Assembly (NCBI GenBank): GCA_018672315.1
Contig: CP076053.1
Location: 2,777,827-2,841,826 of the forward strand
Reading direction: 5' to 3'
Origin: Nocardioidaceae bacterium
GTDB taxonomy: Bacteria; Actinomycetota; Actinomycetes; Propionibacteriales; Nocardioidaceae
Length of the DNA stretch: 64,000 nucleotides
Positions within the stretch are counted from its first letter, which is position 1. Each line of letters opens with the position of its first letter. The notes under the pieces are model-generated. The model saw only the letters and a list, made by a program, of their open reading frames with translations. It was not told the origin of the DNA and did no database searches. A program made the position numbers and the translations under genes. Positions 51,959-61,700 of this stretch are shown here, in pieces.

Positions 51959-53620
51959 ATGCCCGACACGATCTTCGCCAACGGACGCCTCTTCGACGGA
52001 CTCGCCTACCTCGGCGACCACGCCGTCGGCGTACGCGGCCACACCATCCACTCCGTCGGCCCGTTGGAGACGGTCCGTGAGGAGATGTCCGTCGGTGGCG
52101 GCCCCGTCGAGGAGTTCGACGCCGAGGGCGGGTTGATCCTCCCGGCCTTCCACGACGCCCACGTGCACCCGATGGTCGGCGGGCTCGAGCTGCGCAACGG
52201 CCTGCTCACCGACTGCGACAGCGCCGACGCCTGCCTGGAGCGCATCCAGACCCTGGTCGAGGACTCCGACGCCGGTCGCGACGACTGGCTGCGCGCCGGG
52301 GGCTGGTCGCTCGAGCACTTCGACCAGCACACCGGTCCGACCGCCGAGATGCTCGACCGTGTCTGCCCGGACCGGCCGGCGTTCCTGCCGAGCAACGACC
52401 ACCACAACGCGTGGGTCAACACCAGCGCGTTGGAGCTCGCAGGCATCGACAAGGACACGCCCGACCCGCCGGACGGCTGGATCGAGCGCGACGACGACGG
52501 CAACCCGACCGGCACGCTGCGCGAGGCCGCGGCCCTGCTCGTGCACGACCTCGTCGACGTCGGCCGGCAGGAGCGCGCCGACGCCCTGCGCGACGCCCAG
52601 TCCTTCCTGCACTCCTGGGGCATCGTCGGCTGGCAGGACGCCCTGGTAGGCGGGTACGCCAACCTCGAGGACCCCACCCAGGCCTACCTCGACCTGGTCG
52701 ACACCGGCGACCTGACGGCCCGCGTACGCCTCGCGCTGTTCTGGGACCGCCACCAGGGCGTCGAGCAGATCGAGGCGCTCAAGGCAGAGCGGGAGCGGCT
52801 CGCCGCGGCCGGGCTCGACGCCGGCTCGGTGAAGCTGATGGTCGACGGGGTCTCGGAGACCTTCACCATGGCGGTCGACGAGCCGTATCTCGGCGGCGCC
52901 CGCTGCCCGTGCGAGGGAGGGGAGCGGGGTCTGGCGTTCATGGGCCCGCAGCAGCTGCAGGACGCCGTCATCGCCCTGGACGCGGCCGGCTTCCAGGCCC
53001 ACTTCCACGCCCTCGGCGACCGGGCCGTCCGCACCTCGCTCGACGCGATCGCCGCGGCCCGACGGCAGAACGGCTGGAGCCCGCAGCGGCACCAGCTCGC
53101 GCACCTGCAGCTCGTACGCCCGGAGGACCGCACCCGCTTCCGCACCCTCGGGGCGATCGCGAACGTCGAGGGCATGTGGGCGCGCGCCAACACCCCGGCG
53201 GTGCAGATGGTGAAGCCCTACCTCGACGAGGAGCGGCTGGGCTGGCAGTACCCCTTCGCCGACATCGTCGGCACGGGCGCGCTGGTCGCCGGCGGCTCGG
53301 ACTGGCCGATCAACCCGCCTGAGCCCATGGAAGCCGTGCACGTGCTCGTCAACCGCTCCTCGCGACGCACGGACGAGTCCGAGGAGGAGCCGCCGATGGG
53401 TGAGGATCAGGCGCTGAGCCTGACGTACGCCCTGCAGGCCTACACCTCGGGTGCCGCGCACGCGAACCACTTCGAGGACTCCGGCAACATCCGCGTCGGC
53501 GCCTCGGCGGACATCGTCGTGCTCGACGAGGATCCCTTCGACGCCCACGAGGACCACATCGGACGCGCCGACCCGGTGGGGGCCTGGTCGCGGGGCGACC
53601 GGGTCTTCACGAGGGACTGA
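51959..53620 (+). CDS. YtcJ-like amidohydrolase
   Basis: This 553-aa metal-dependent hydrolase of the YtcJ/amidohydrolase 3 family has metal-binding HDAHVHP (near residue 65), a conserved FHALGDRAV, LAHLQLV and a terminal GGSDWPINPPEPMEA, with the expected NIRVGASADIVVLDEDPF end. The substrate is unknown, with amides or N-acyl amino acids possible. The ATG at 51959 starts right at a GTGAGC...GATG context, without a clear ribosome site. It is divergent from rsbQ. Confidence 0.88.
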   Translation: MPDTIFANGRLFDGLAYLGDHAVGVRGHTIHSVGPLETVREEMSVGGGPVEEFDAEGGLILPAFHDAHVHPMVGGLELRNGLLTDCDSADACLERIQTLVEDSDAGRDDWLRAGGWSLEHFDQHTGPTAEMLDRVCPDRPAFLPSNDHHNAWVNTSALELAGIDKDTPDPPDGWIERDDDGNPTGTLREAAALLVHDLVDVGRQERADALRDAQSFLHSWGIVGWQDALVGGYANLEDPTQAYLDLVDTGDLTARVRLALFWDRHQGVEQIEALKAERERLAAAGLDAGSVKLMVDGVSETFTMAVDEPYLGGARCPCEGGERGLAFMGPQQLQDAVIALDAAGFQAHFHALGDRAVRTSLDAIAAARRQNGWSPQRHQLAHLQLVRPEDRTRFRTLGAIANVEGMWARANTPAVQMVKPYLDEERLGWQYPFADIVGTGALVAGGSDWPINPPEPMEAVHVLVNRSSRRTDESEEEPPMGEDQALSLTYALQAYTSGAAHANHFEDSGNIRVGASADIVVLDEDPFDAHEDHIGRADPVGAWSRGDRVFTRD

Positions 53621-53623
53621 CCC

Positions 53624-54232
53624 TCACGGTCCGCCGACGAGGTGACGCTGCAGGGTCGGGGCGACCTGCGCGATCAGCACGTCGGTCGAGGCGGCTTGCA
53701 GCACCTCGAGTGCCACGACGTGTCGGGCCATCACCAGCCCGAGCACCTGCGACATCGCCAGGGATGCGCGCAGCTCCGCGTCGTTCTGCTCGCCGGCCCC
53801 GCCGGCGACGGCTGACGCGAGCGGGAGCAGCACCGTCGCGGTGATCCGGTCCCGGATCATCGCGGCCGCGTGGGGGTGGCTGGCCGCGGACCGCACCATG
53901 CCCTCGATGACGGCGCGGCGCGCGGGGTCGTCGAGAGCTTCGAGGACGACTCGCGCAAGACGCTCGCCGACCTCGCGAGGTCCGCCCGACGTGACGTGCG
54001 GGATCACGACCGCGGGGTCCAGTGGCAGATCCATGACCTGCGCGAAGAGCTCCTGCTTGGAGCCGAAGAAGTAGCCGATGAGCGCCTGGTCGACCCCGGC
54101 GCGGTGGGCGATGCCGCGCATCGTGGCGGTGTCGAAGCCGACGTCGCCGAAGAGTGCGCGGGCGGCCTTCGCGATGTCGTCGCGGGCGGTGCTGGATGCC
54201 CCTCGACGCCCGGCGCGACTGGTGCGGCTCAT
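53624..54232 (-). CDS. TetR-family repressor
   Basis: This 202-aa repressor has an N-terminal helix-turn-helix (FGDVGFDTATMRGIAHRAGVDQALIGYFFGSKQELF, shown in part) and a ligand-binding C-terminus with a TetR_C_17-like profile. It is divergent from an ABC exporter and presumably binds the palindrome at the exporter start (54300-54317), as many drug-exporter regulators do. Confidence 0.9.
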   Translation of the reverse strand: MSRTSRAGRRGASSTARDDIAKAARALFGDVGFDTATMRGIAHRAGVDQALIGYFFGSKQELFAQVMDLPLDPAVVIPHVTSGGPREVGERLARVVLEALDDPARRAVIEGMVRSAASHPHAAAMIRDRITATVLLPLASAVAGGAGEQNDAELRASLAMSQVLGLVMARHVVALEVLQAASTDVLIAQVAPTLQRHLVGGP

Positions 54233-54273
54233 GAGCGCAGGCTACGCAGCGTGAGCCGGTCTGGCGCACGCCC

Positions 54274-54317
54274 TTGACGTGGAGACGTCCGAAGCAGATA
54301 TTCAACGTATGATGAAT
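54274..54317 (+). promoter_or_regulatory. Exporter promoter with TetR-type operator
   Basis: TTGACG (54274-54279) and GATATT (54297-54302) form a -35/-10 pair at 17-bp spacing, with the start near the ATG at 54309, so the mRNA should be leaderless. The imperfect palindrome ATTCAACGTATGATGAAT (54300-54317; 7 of 9 pairs) overlaps the -10 and the start site. Confidence 0.5.
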
Positions 54318-55040
54318 AACGACGAAGCGGCGGGTGCCGCCGTGGAGATCCGCGCCCTGACGGTGGTGCGGGCGCAGCGCACCGTGCTCTGCGACCTCGA
54401 CCTGGAGATCCGCTCGGGGGTGACCGGTCTGCTCGGGCCGTCCGGGTGCGGCAAGTCCACGCTGCTGCGGTCGATCGTGGGCGTCCAACGGGTGGCCTCG
54501 GGAAGTGTGCGCGTCCTGGGCGCGCCGGCGGGCGCCCCGGCGTTGCGCGATCGCGTCGGCTACGTGACCCAGGCCGCGAGCGTGTACGACGACCTCACGG
54601 TCGCGGAGAACCTGCGGTTCTTCGCTCGCGTCCTGCGCGCGGCGCCGGCAGCGGCGGATCGAGTGATGGGCGCTGTCGCCCTCGACGAACAGCGCGACCA
54701 GGTGGTCGGCCGCCTCTCGGGCGGGCAGCGGTCACGCGTGAGCCTCGCCGTCGCGCTGCTGGGTGAGCCCGAGCTGCTCGTGCTCGACGAACCGACGGTG
54801 GGCCTCGACCCGGTGCTGCGGTTGGAGCTGTGGGACCTGTTCCACCGTCTGGCCGCCGATGGTGCGACGGTGCTCGTCTCCAGTCACGTCATGGACGAGG
54901 CCGAGCGCTGCGATCGGCTGGTGCTGATGCGGGACGGCGCCGTGCTCGCCCACGACACCCCGGACGCGATCAGGGCAGGCACAGGGTCTGAGGACATCGA
55001 GTCGGCCTTCCTGACGATGGTCGGCGAGGCGGCGGCATGA
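54309..55040 (+). CDS. ABC transporter ATP-binding protein (DrrA-like)
   Basis: This 243-aa ABC ATPase has Walker A GPSGCGKST, Q-loop YVTQAASVYDDLT, signature LSGGQRSRV, Walker B LLVLDEPTVG and H-loop SSHVMDEAERC. It energises the adjacent ABC-2 permease for export of a drug or lipid-like compound. The start at 54309 rests on the leaderless promoter; the GTG at 54279 would add ten residues lying over the promoter. It overlaps the permease gene by 4 bp. Confidence 0.88.
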   Translation: MMNNDEAAGAAVEIRALTVVRAQRTVLCDLDLEIRSGVTGLLGPSGCGKSTLLRSIVGVQRVASGSVRVLGAPAGAPALRDRVGYVTQAASVYDDLTVAENLRFFARVLRAAPAAADRVMGAVALDEQRDQVVGRLSGGQRSRVSLAVALLGEPELLVLDEPTVGLDPVLRLELWDLFHRLAADGATVLVSSHVMDEAERCDRLVLMRDGAVLAHDTPDAIRAGTGSEDIESAFLTMVGEAAA

Positions 55041-55786
55041 CCGCGATGTGGAGTCCCGGGATCACGCTGGCTGTGGCGGTGCGCGTGGTGGCACAGCTGC
55101 GACGCGATGCCCGGACCGCGGCGATGCTGCTGCTCGTGCCGACGCTGATCGTGACGCTGCTGTGGTGGATGTACTCCGACCAGGACCCGCGGGTCTTCTC
55201 CCGTCTCGGGCCGGCCTTGCTCGCGATCATCCCGTTCATCGTGATGTTCCTCGTGGCCAGCGTCACCACGCTCCGCGAGCGCAGCAGCGGGACCCTGGAG
55301 CGACTCCTCGCCATGCCGATGGGCAAGCTGGATTTCCTGCTCGGCTACCTTCTCGCCTTCGCCGGCGTCGCCGCCGCTCAGGCGTCGATGGCCGTCGCCG
55401 TCTCGGTGTGGCTGCTCGACCTGCAGGTCGCCGGTCCGGTCTGGCTCCTGCTGGTCGTGGCGGTCGGCGACGCCGTGCTCGGCACGGCCCTCGGGTTGTT
55501 CGTCAGCGCATACGCCGACAGCGAGTTCCAGGCCGTGCAGTTCATGCCGCTGGTCGTCGTGCCTCAGATCCTGCTCTGCGGTCTGCTGGTGCCGCGCGAC
55601 CAGCTGCCATCGGTGCTGGGCTCACTGAGCGACGTGCTGCCGCTGTCGTACGCCACCGACGCGATGACAGCACTCACGGCCGGCGCCGACGTCGCCGCGC
55701 CGCTCGCCGACCTGGCCGTCGTGACGGCGTTCGCCCTCGGCGTCCTCGTGCTGGGTGCGGCGACGCTCCGCCGGCGCACCGCGTGA
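55037..55786 (+). CDS. ABC-2 type transporter permease (DrrB-like)
   Basis: The 249-aa inner-membrane protein has about six hydrophobic segments (near residues 28-48, 60-78, 105-125, 133-155, 165-187 and 222-243). The ERSSGTLERLLAMPM loop, conserved in ABC-2 permeases, follows the second. The ATG lies inside the ATPase gene end (ATGA). The exported compound is unknown. Confidence 0.88.
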   Translation: MTAMWSPGITLAVAVRVVAQLRRDARTAAMLLLVPTLIVTLLWWMYSDQDPRVFSRLGPALLAIIPFIVMFLVASVTTLRERSSGTLERLLAMPMGKLDFLLGYLLAFAGVAAAQASMAVAVSVWLLDLQVAGPVWLLLVVAVGDAVLGTALGLFVSAYADSEFQAVQFMPLVVVPQILLCGLLVPRDQLPSVLGSLSDVLPLSYATDAMTALTAGADVAAPLADLAVVTAFALGVLVLGAATLRRRTA

Positions 55787-55808
55787 GGCAGGGATGGGGG
55801 TTCGGTCG

Positions 55809-56207
55809 ATGACCTCCACGAGCACCCCGGGCGTACGCATCGAGTCCACCGGCGGCGCCGACACCCCCCCCGCTCGACAGCCTGAACCTGTGGGTGCTTG
55901 CCCGCCGAGCCGCGCCCCAGCTCGTGGTCGCCCGCGTCATCGGGGTCACCGTCGGTGTGGGCACTTCGATCGCGATGTGCGCCGACCTCGTCGTCATGAG
56001 CCCGCCACCCACCTGAAGAACGCGTCCGAGGGCGATCGGTCTGATGCCCGACGGGGGAGCGACGGTGTACCTGCCGGCGATCCTCGGACGCGGCAAGGCC
56101 ATGGCGGTCGCGATCGTCGGCGACCGGACACGGCCGCGGAGTGCGGGCGGCTCGGCATCGCCTCACGCGTCATCGACGCCGTCGCGCCGGCCGACCTCGC
56201 TGGGCCC
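55809..56207 (+). pseudogene. Decayed enoyl-CoA hydratase/isomerase gene
   Basis: Pieces of a crotonase are readable in alternate frames: MTSTSTPGVRIES, then after a run of eight C (55864-55871) LDSLNLWV and VGVGTSIAMCADLVVMS, a stop at 56017, then HLKNA, IGLMPDGGATVYLPAILGRGKAM and AECGRLGIASRVIDAVAPADL. These match the conserved oxyanion-hole and trimerisation parts of echA proteins. At least three disruptions and an internal loss leave about half the usual 260 residues. This accounts for the otherwise gene-free stretch between the permease and hsp20. Confidence 0.75.
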
Positions 56208-56273
56208 CCGACGTCGAGGGGGCGCAGCGTTCCGCGAGCAGCGCGACTCGACATTCCAGGGACGGTGACGGGA

Positions 56274-56305
56274 CGAGCCCGGACCGCTGCTGCGGTCCGG
56301 GCTCG
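56274..56305. terminator. Strong bidirectional hairpin terminator
   Basis: A 14-bp GC-rich stem (CGAGCCCGGACCGC and its complement) closes a TGCT loop between the decayed echA gene and the end of convergent hsp20. There is no U-tract, as is common in actinomycetes. Confidence 0.65.
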
Positions 56306-56329
56306 CCGACAGGTGGTCCGACCCGAGGA

Positions 56330-56764
56330 TCAGGCCTCGATCTGCGCGGCCTCGCTCTCGCGGGCAGGCAGGCCGGCGACCTCGATCTTGCGCGGCTTCG
56401 CCTTCTCGGCGACCGGCACGACCAGGCGCAGCACGCCGGCGTCGTAGGAGGCCTCGATGCGCTCGAGGTCGAGGTTGTCGCCGAGCACCAGCTGGCGGCT
56501 GAAGACGCCGGTCGGGCGCTCGGAGGCCAGGCGCTCCCAGTCGCCGTTGCGGGCGACGCGCTCAGCGCGCACGGTCAGCACGTTGCGCTCGACGTCGATG
56601 TCGAGGGACTCGGTGCTGACGCCGGGGAGGTCGAGCTCGAGCACGAGGCGGTCGCCCTCACGCCAGGCGTCCATCGGCATGACCGCGGGACGGTTGGTGG
56701 TGCCGGTCAGCTGGGCGGCGAGCCGGTCGAACTCACGGAAGGGGTCGGTGGGACGGAGCAGCAT
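56330..56764 (-). CDS. hsp20: Hsp20/alpha-crystallin small heat-shock protein
   Basis: This 144-aa ATP-independent holdase has an N-terminal arm with DPFREFDRL, an alpha-crystallin domain ([22 protein letters not shown] to [18 protein letters not shown], residues about 28-130) and the IEV motif near the C-terminus. It is divergent from an HspR-type repressor gene, which most likely controls it. Confidence 0.92.
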   Translation of the reverse strand: MLLRPTDPFREFDRLAAQLTGTTNRPAVMPMDAWREGDRLVLELDLPGVSTESLDIDVERNVLTVRAERVARNGDWERLASERPTGVFSRQLVLGDNLDLERIEASYDAGVLRLVVPVAEKAKPRKIEVAGLPARESEAAQIEA

Positions 56765-56838
56765 GGGGTTTCCTCCTCACGGGTGCGGCACGAGCCGCGG
56801 TGGATGGGGACGAGGACGCCGGAGCGGCCTCGTATCTG

Positions 56839-56863
56839 TATCAACAGTTATAGGTTGTCGATA
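56839..56863. promoter_or_regulatory. Candidate HspR operator, TATC(A/G)AC-N11-GTCGATA
   Basis: The near-perfect inverted repeat lies in an AT-rich island between hsp20 and hspR and includes a TATAAC -10-like element for hsp20 on the minus strand. It does not match the classic HAIR sequence (CTTGAGT-N7-ACTCAAG). Confidence 0.4.
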
Positions 56864-56889
56864 TTCCAGATGCAAGGGAAACTGACCAG

Positions 56890-57183
56890 GTGTCTGCAGG
56901 ATCCGACGACGGGGTGTACGCGATCAGCGTCGCCGCCCGCCTGGTGCGCATGGAGGTGCAGAACCTCCGCGTGTACGAGCGCCGCGGCCTCCTGGCGCCC
57001 GACCGCACTGCAGGCGGCACGCGGCTGTACTCCGAGGACGACCTCGCGGTGCTGCACCGCATCCGTGACCTGCTCGAGGAGGGGCTGAACCTCGCCGGCA
57101 TCGCCCGGGTGCTGGCGCTCGAGGAGCGCGTACGCCACCTCGAGCACCAGCTCGCTCGCCGGCCCGGGCACCGGGGTGATTGA
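56890..57183 (+). CDS. hspR: HspR-type MerR-family repressor
   Basis: The 97-aa MerR-like protein contains YAISVAARLVRMEVQNLRVYERRGLL and GGTRLYSEDDLAVLHRI (shown in part), the HspR DNA-binding winged helix, plus a short helical tail. It lacks the DnaK-interacting C-terminal extension of full HspR. The GTG at 56890 has no clear ribosome site. It likely represses hsp20 and itself. Confidence 0.82.
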   Translation: MSAGSDDGVYAISVAARLVRMEVQNLRVYERRGLLAPDRTAGGTRLYSEDDLAVLHRIRDLLEEGLNLAGIARVLALEERVRHLEHQLARRPGHRGD

Positions 57184-57190
57184 TCCGCGC

Positions 57191-57406
57191 TCAGCGGCGC
57201 TCGGGGTCCTCGGACTGCGTCGGGACGTCCTCGACGAGCACGTCCGCGGGGTCTCCCGACGGGGCCGGTGCCTCCTGGTGCGGTGAGCCCTCGGCGGCGT
57301 CGTACTCACCGGCCGCGGCGGCGCCGGAGTCGTCCGAGGTCGCCCGTGCTTCCTCGGCGTCGTCGATGCGACCGGTGAGGTCCTGGTTGTCGTCGTGCTC
57401 GGCCAT
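57191..57406 (-). CDS. Small acidic, probably disordered protein
   Basis: The 71-aa protein is rich in Asp, Glu, Ala and Pro, without hydrophobic core. GAGGAG lies 6 nt before the ATG. No family is recognised. It converges on hspR. Confidence 0.55.
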   Translation of the reverse strand: MAEHDDNQDLTGRIDDAEEARATSDDSGAAAAGEYDAAEGSPHQEAPAPSGDPADVLVEDVPTQSEDPERR

Positions 57407-57506
57407 GCGGTGCTCCTCGGGGTGGGTGCGGTGCCCGCGGGGAGCGCGGGCCAGGCGTGCACTACCCATGCGTACGACCGACGACGCGGCCGACGACGCG
57501 GTTGGT

Positions 57507-57743
57507 CTAGGACTCCGAGGCGTTCCGCTCCGCCCGGCGGGCGCGGAAGCGCTCGCCGGCGTCCTTGACCCCGAGCGCGAGCACGGCGGCGATCGCGACG
57601 CTGAAGCCGATGCGTACGGCCGGGTGGTCACGCGACACGTCGACGAGCAGCACGAGACCCGCGATCAGGACCAGCAGGGCGAGGGCGAGCGTGCCGTAGA
57701 AGCGGCCCGCGGGCGTCGGTGGGGAGTGCGGCTCTCTCGTCAC
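57507..57743 (-). CDS. Small two-helix membrane protein
   Basis: The 78-aa product has two hydrophobic helices (FYGTLALALLVLIAGLVLLV and IGFSVAIAAVLALGV) and a basic C-terminus, resembling DUF3017-type actinobacterial proteins. The GTG at 57743 is the most likely start. It follows the 294-aa membrane protein gene on the same strand after 47 bp. Confidence 0.6.
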   Translation of the reverse strand: MTREPHSPPTPAGRFYGTLALALLVLIAGLVLLVDVSRDHPAVRIGFSVAIAAVLALGVKDAGERFRARRAERNASES

Positions 57744-57790
57744 GTGCCAAGGATGCCGGAACGCCGCCACGTCGACGGGCAGGTGGGCTC

Positions 57791-58675
57791 TCACGCGTCG
57801 TTGAGGAGCACTTCCTTCGGCCGCAGGTGTTGCAGCACGGTGACGTCTCGCCACCAGGTGAGGTCGGGGTGCTGACTTCCCGTGCGGTGCAGGTGCTGCA
57901 GCGCCTGCTCGGCGAGGTCGATGCCGACGACGTGCTGGGGTGGGGTGCGGACCAGCTCGGTGGCGAAGGGGATGTCGCGACCGTCCTCGAGCGTCTGACG
58001 GAACGTCTTGTCCTCAGGCTTCGCGGAGGACTGGAGCGCGATCCACCTGCCCTGGTCGTTGGTGCCGATGACGATCATCTGACCGGCTGCGTCGCCACCG
58101 ACGGCAAGGCGGTGAGGGCCCCGCCAGAGCATGAGGAGGGTGCGGTCGCGGCCGTCCAGCCGGTGCAGGGCGTCGCGCAGGGTCTCCCAGGCCGGGTCGA
58201 CGGCCTCGAAGTCGTGCTCCGTGGTCGTCCACAGAGCCAAGTGGTCGACCTTGTCCCCGCGTTGCGGATGCGCGGCCGAGGGAGGGGCGCCGACCGCGGT
58301 GGACAGGCGCGCACTCCACTGCGCGCGGCTGGTCATGGCGTTGACCGGGATCTGGCAGCCGAAGAAGGCAGCGAACCAGACGAGAGCCGACGTGCCGTCC
58401 TCGGTGAGGGGGACCACGATCGCGGCCCCGGCGACCGCGACCACGATGACCACGGGCCAGCGGAACCGGCCCGGCAGGAGATAGGTCGCAGCGGAGATCG
58501 CGGCCGCTGCCGCGAAGATGCCCGCGACCAGCAGCGGGTCGGCCCCGTTCAGCAGCGGGAGGACGACCGCGATGCCGACCGCCACCACGAAGAGGCCGGT
58601 CTCGACGACCGTGGATCGACGGATGCGGCCCTGGATGCGGTCGTAACGCGTGGCACCGTCAGGGACGCTCGTCAT
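57791..58675 (-). CDS. Hypothetical membrane protein next to the Rhs gene; immunity candidate
   Basis: This 294-aa protein has four hydrophobic segments in residues 20-130, followed by a soluble C-terminal domain (beta-rich, GQMIVIGTNDQGRWIAL). No family is recognised. It starts 50 bp after the Rhs gene on the same strand, the usual place for the immunity gene of a polymorphic toxin, though the size and fold are unusual for one. Confidence 0.65.
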   Translation of the reverse strand: MTSVPDGATRYDRIQGRIRRSTVVETGLFVVAVGIAVVLPLLNGADPLLVAGIFAAAAAISAATYLLPGRFRWPVVIVVAVAGAAIVVPLTEDGTSALVWFAAFFGCQIPVNAMTSRAQWSARLSTAVGAPPSAAHPQRGDKVDHLALWTTTEHDFEAVDPAWETLRDALHRLDGRDRTLLMLWRGPHRLAVGGDAAGQMIVIGTNDQGRWIALQSSAKPEDKTFRQTLEDGRDIPFATELVRTPPQHVVGIDLAEQALQHLHRTGSQHPDLTWWRDVTVLQHLRPKEVLLNDA

Positions 58676-58724
58676 GCCGCGACTCTAATCCCGTCCAGCC
58701 CTTCCACGCCCCTTCCACGCCCCG

Positions 58725-61700
58725 TCACAGGCCGAGGAGCTCACCCTGCTCGGCCCCGTCGATGGCCCTGTCGCCGGCGGCGGTGACCGCGACCCCGCTG
58801 CCCTGGGAGCCCCAGTCCTCCCGGAAGGCTGTCCACGGTCGTCCCATGGCGTCGGCCTGGTGCCTTCCTGAGAGAACTCTCGGACCGGCGGGGTCGAGCT
58901 GCTCCATGACACGCCCCGTGTTGCCCGCGACGCCGGCGACGCCGCCCTTGAGGGATGCCTCGTTGAGGTTCACCGAACCGTCGGAGATGAGCTGCTCGGT
59001 CGTCGACCCCGTGAAGCCCGCCCCGAAGTCGACGGTCGTCTCGGTGAGCGCTCGCGTCGCCGTGGCGTTCAGCCGGCTGCCGACGATGTCTTCGGCGTAG
59101 TTCGCGGCGCGTCCGCCGTACTGACTGGCGGAGCCTGCGACCGCCCCGCCGGCGAACGAGCCGAGCAGCCCCCGGACGGAGCTGTTGCGGCCGTTCTGCG
59201 CCACGTAGCTGGCCATGTTCGCCGTCCCGTCGACGGCGGCGTTGATGGCCACCCGCCTGCCCACCGACATGGCGGCGTTGCGGGCGAGCGCGGTGCCGAC
59301 CCCGGCGCCGACGCCTCCCGCGATGGTGGAGACCGCCGCCTGCTTCCAGTTCACCTCGCCGGTCGTGGCCTTCTGGATGCCGACGTCGATGCCACCCGAG
59401 ATCAGCGCCATGCCGGCGGGCCCGCCGACTCCCGTGGCGACCAGGGCGACCCCGCCCGCGACCGCGGCGACCGCGACGGCGTACTCCCAGTTGTCCTTGG
59501 CGAACTCTCCGACGGCGTCGGCCGCCTTGAAGATCGGTGCCCGGTTCGCCTCGCGGTAGGCCTGCAGCTCGGCGTCGCTCACCGGCGACAGCCCGAGAGG
59601 GTCCAGCGCGTGCAACGGGTCGTTGCCGGCGTACGCGTAGGGGTTGCCGGCCCACCCGGCACCGAGCACGGGCGGGAGGGGGTCGGGGGAGAGGAAGCTG
59701 CGCGTCGCCGGGTCGTACGCGCGGGCGTGCAGCCACTCCAGGCCGTCGAGGAGCAGCTCGCCGGCGGCGGTCAGCGACGCCGGTCCCGGTCCGGAGACGG
59801 CATCGGGCTGCCACGGGTCGGAGCCGTCGCCGGTGGCGGTGGGCCGCCACGACGGTGACTGCCAGCGTCCGTCGACACCGTGCAGCGGGCCGGCGGCGAC
59901 GACAGGTGCGTCGCCGAGCTCGAGCAGGGCGTGCCAGGGGTCGGTGGGGTCCCACCACACGGGGGTGCCGTCGATGTCGGCGAGCTCGCCGAGCGCGTCC
60001 ACGGAGAGCTCGCGCGTACGCCGTGCACCGTCGGCGCCGACCGTGACGACCCGTGCGAGCAGTCCGTCGACGCTCCAGGCGTACTCGGTGGCGGAGCCGT
60101 CGGGACGGCGGTCGGCCACGCGGCGACCGGCGGCGTCGTAGACGTGCGTGGTGACCTCGCCGTCGGTCTCGGTGCTCACGAGCTGTCCGGCGGCGTCGAA
60201 GGTCCGGTGGCACATGGTGCGGTGCGGGTCCTCGTGCGGGCCGGCCTCGTCGCGGGTCTCGGCGACGAGACGCCCGGCGGCGTCGTAGCGGAAGCGCGTA
60301 CGAACGCCGTCCTGCCGGACGCCGACGAGCTGCCCGGCGGCATCGAAGTCGTAGGAGTCGACCGCGTCACCGGTGCGACGCACCGCTGTGACGCGGCCGT
60401 CGGAGTCGCGCTCGAGCCAGGTCATCGCACCGGGGTCGGACGCGGTGGCGCCGGTGACCACGGAGGCGAGCCAGCCGTCCTCGAAGCGCCACTCGTGGCG
60501 GCGGCCGCCCCCGGCGGTCTCCCGGGCGCTGACGACCCGGCCGGCCGCGTCGCGGGTCAGCTCGATCGCGCCGAGCAGCGGGTGCTCCACACGGCCCACC
60601 CGACCGTCCGAGCCGTACGCACGCTGCGTGGTCGTCCCGTCCGGACGGGTCACGCCCGTGGTGCGGCCGTCGGCGTCGTAGGTCCAGGAGACCCCGGCCC
60701 CGTCCCGGCTCCGGGAGAGGAGCAGGCCGCGCGGGTCGAAGGACAGCTCGTGGTCGCGGGTGCCGCGGGTGCCCGACTCCGTCAGCCGCAGCCGCCGTCC
60801 GGTGATGTCGCGGGCGACGTGCACGGTGGTGGCGTCACCGTCCGCGCCGATCGCGGAACGGCTCGCCTCCCGGCCCGACGCGTCATGGGTCCAGGCCGTG
60901 CGAGCCCCGGTCGCGTCGACGTGCTCGACGAGACGACCGGCGGCGTCGTACGCCCACGTGCGCGTACGCCCCAGCGGGTCGGTCTCGGCGACCAGACGGC
61001 CGACGGCGTCGAAGCTGCGTTCCGTCCGCGCCCCGAGCGGGTCGATCACGGCACCGACCCGACCGAGCGCGTCGAGCTCGAAGTGCGTCGTGCCGCCGTT
61101 CGCGTCGGTCGCGGAGCTCAGGCGGCCGGCGGCGTCGTAGCCGAACTGTCGACGCCCGCACGTCGGGTCGGACAGAGCGGTGACGCGTCCCACCGCGTCG
61201 CGCTCGAATCTGGTGGTGCCGACACCGGGTTGCGTGCGTCGTACGACCCGCCCCATCGCGTCGTGGCTCCACGTGCTCACCTCGCCGGTGGGTGAGACGA
61301 CCTTCTCTAGCCGGCCGTGGTCGCCGTGCACGAAGGTCTCGACCGCGTCGGTGTCGTCCTGCGCAGTGGTGATGCGCGTCGCGAGACGACCGCAGGCGTC
61401 GTACGCCCACCGCGTCACCACGCCCGCGGGGCTCGTGACCGAGGTGACCCTGCCGGCGGCGTCGCGCGTCAGGAGCGTGGACCCGCCGACCTCGTCGACG
61501 ACCTCGACGACACGGCCGCAGCGGTCGTGGCGGCGGAGCTCGGTCGAGCCGTCGGGGCGCACTTCCGCGACCACCCGGCCGAGCACGTCCAGGCGGGTGG
61601 TGGTCGCGAGCAGCGCGTCGGAGACGGTGACGGTGCTGGGGTCCGCACCGCTGCCGCGGCGGGTCTCGACGTGGCGGCTCACCGCGGTGGGGTCGATGAT

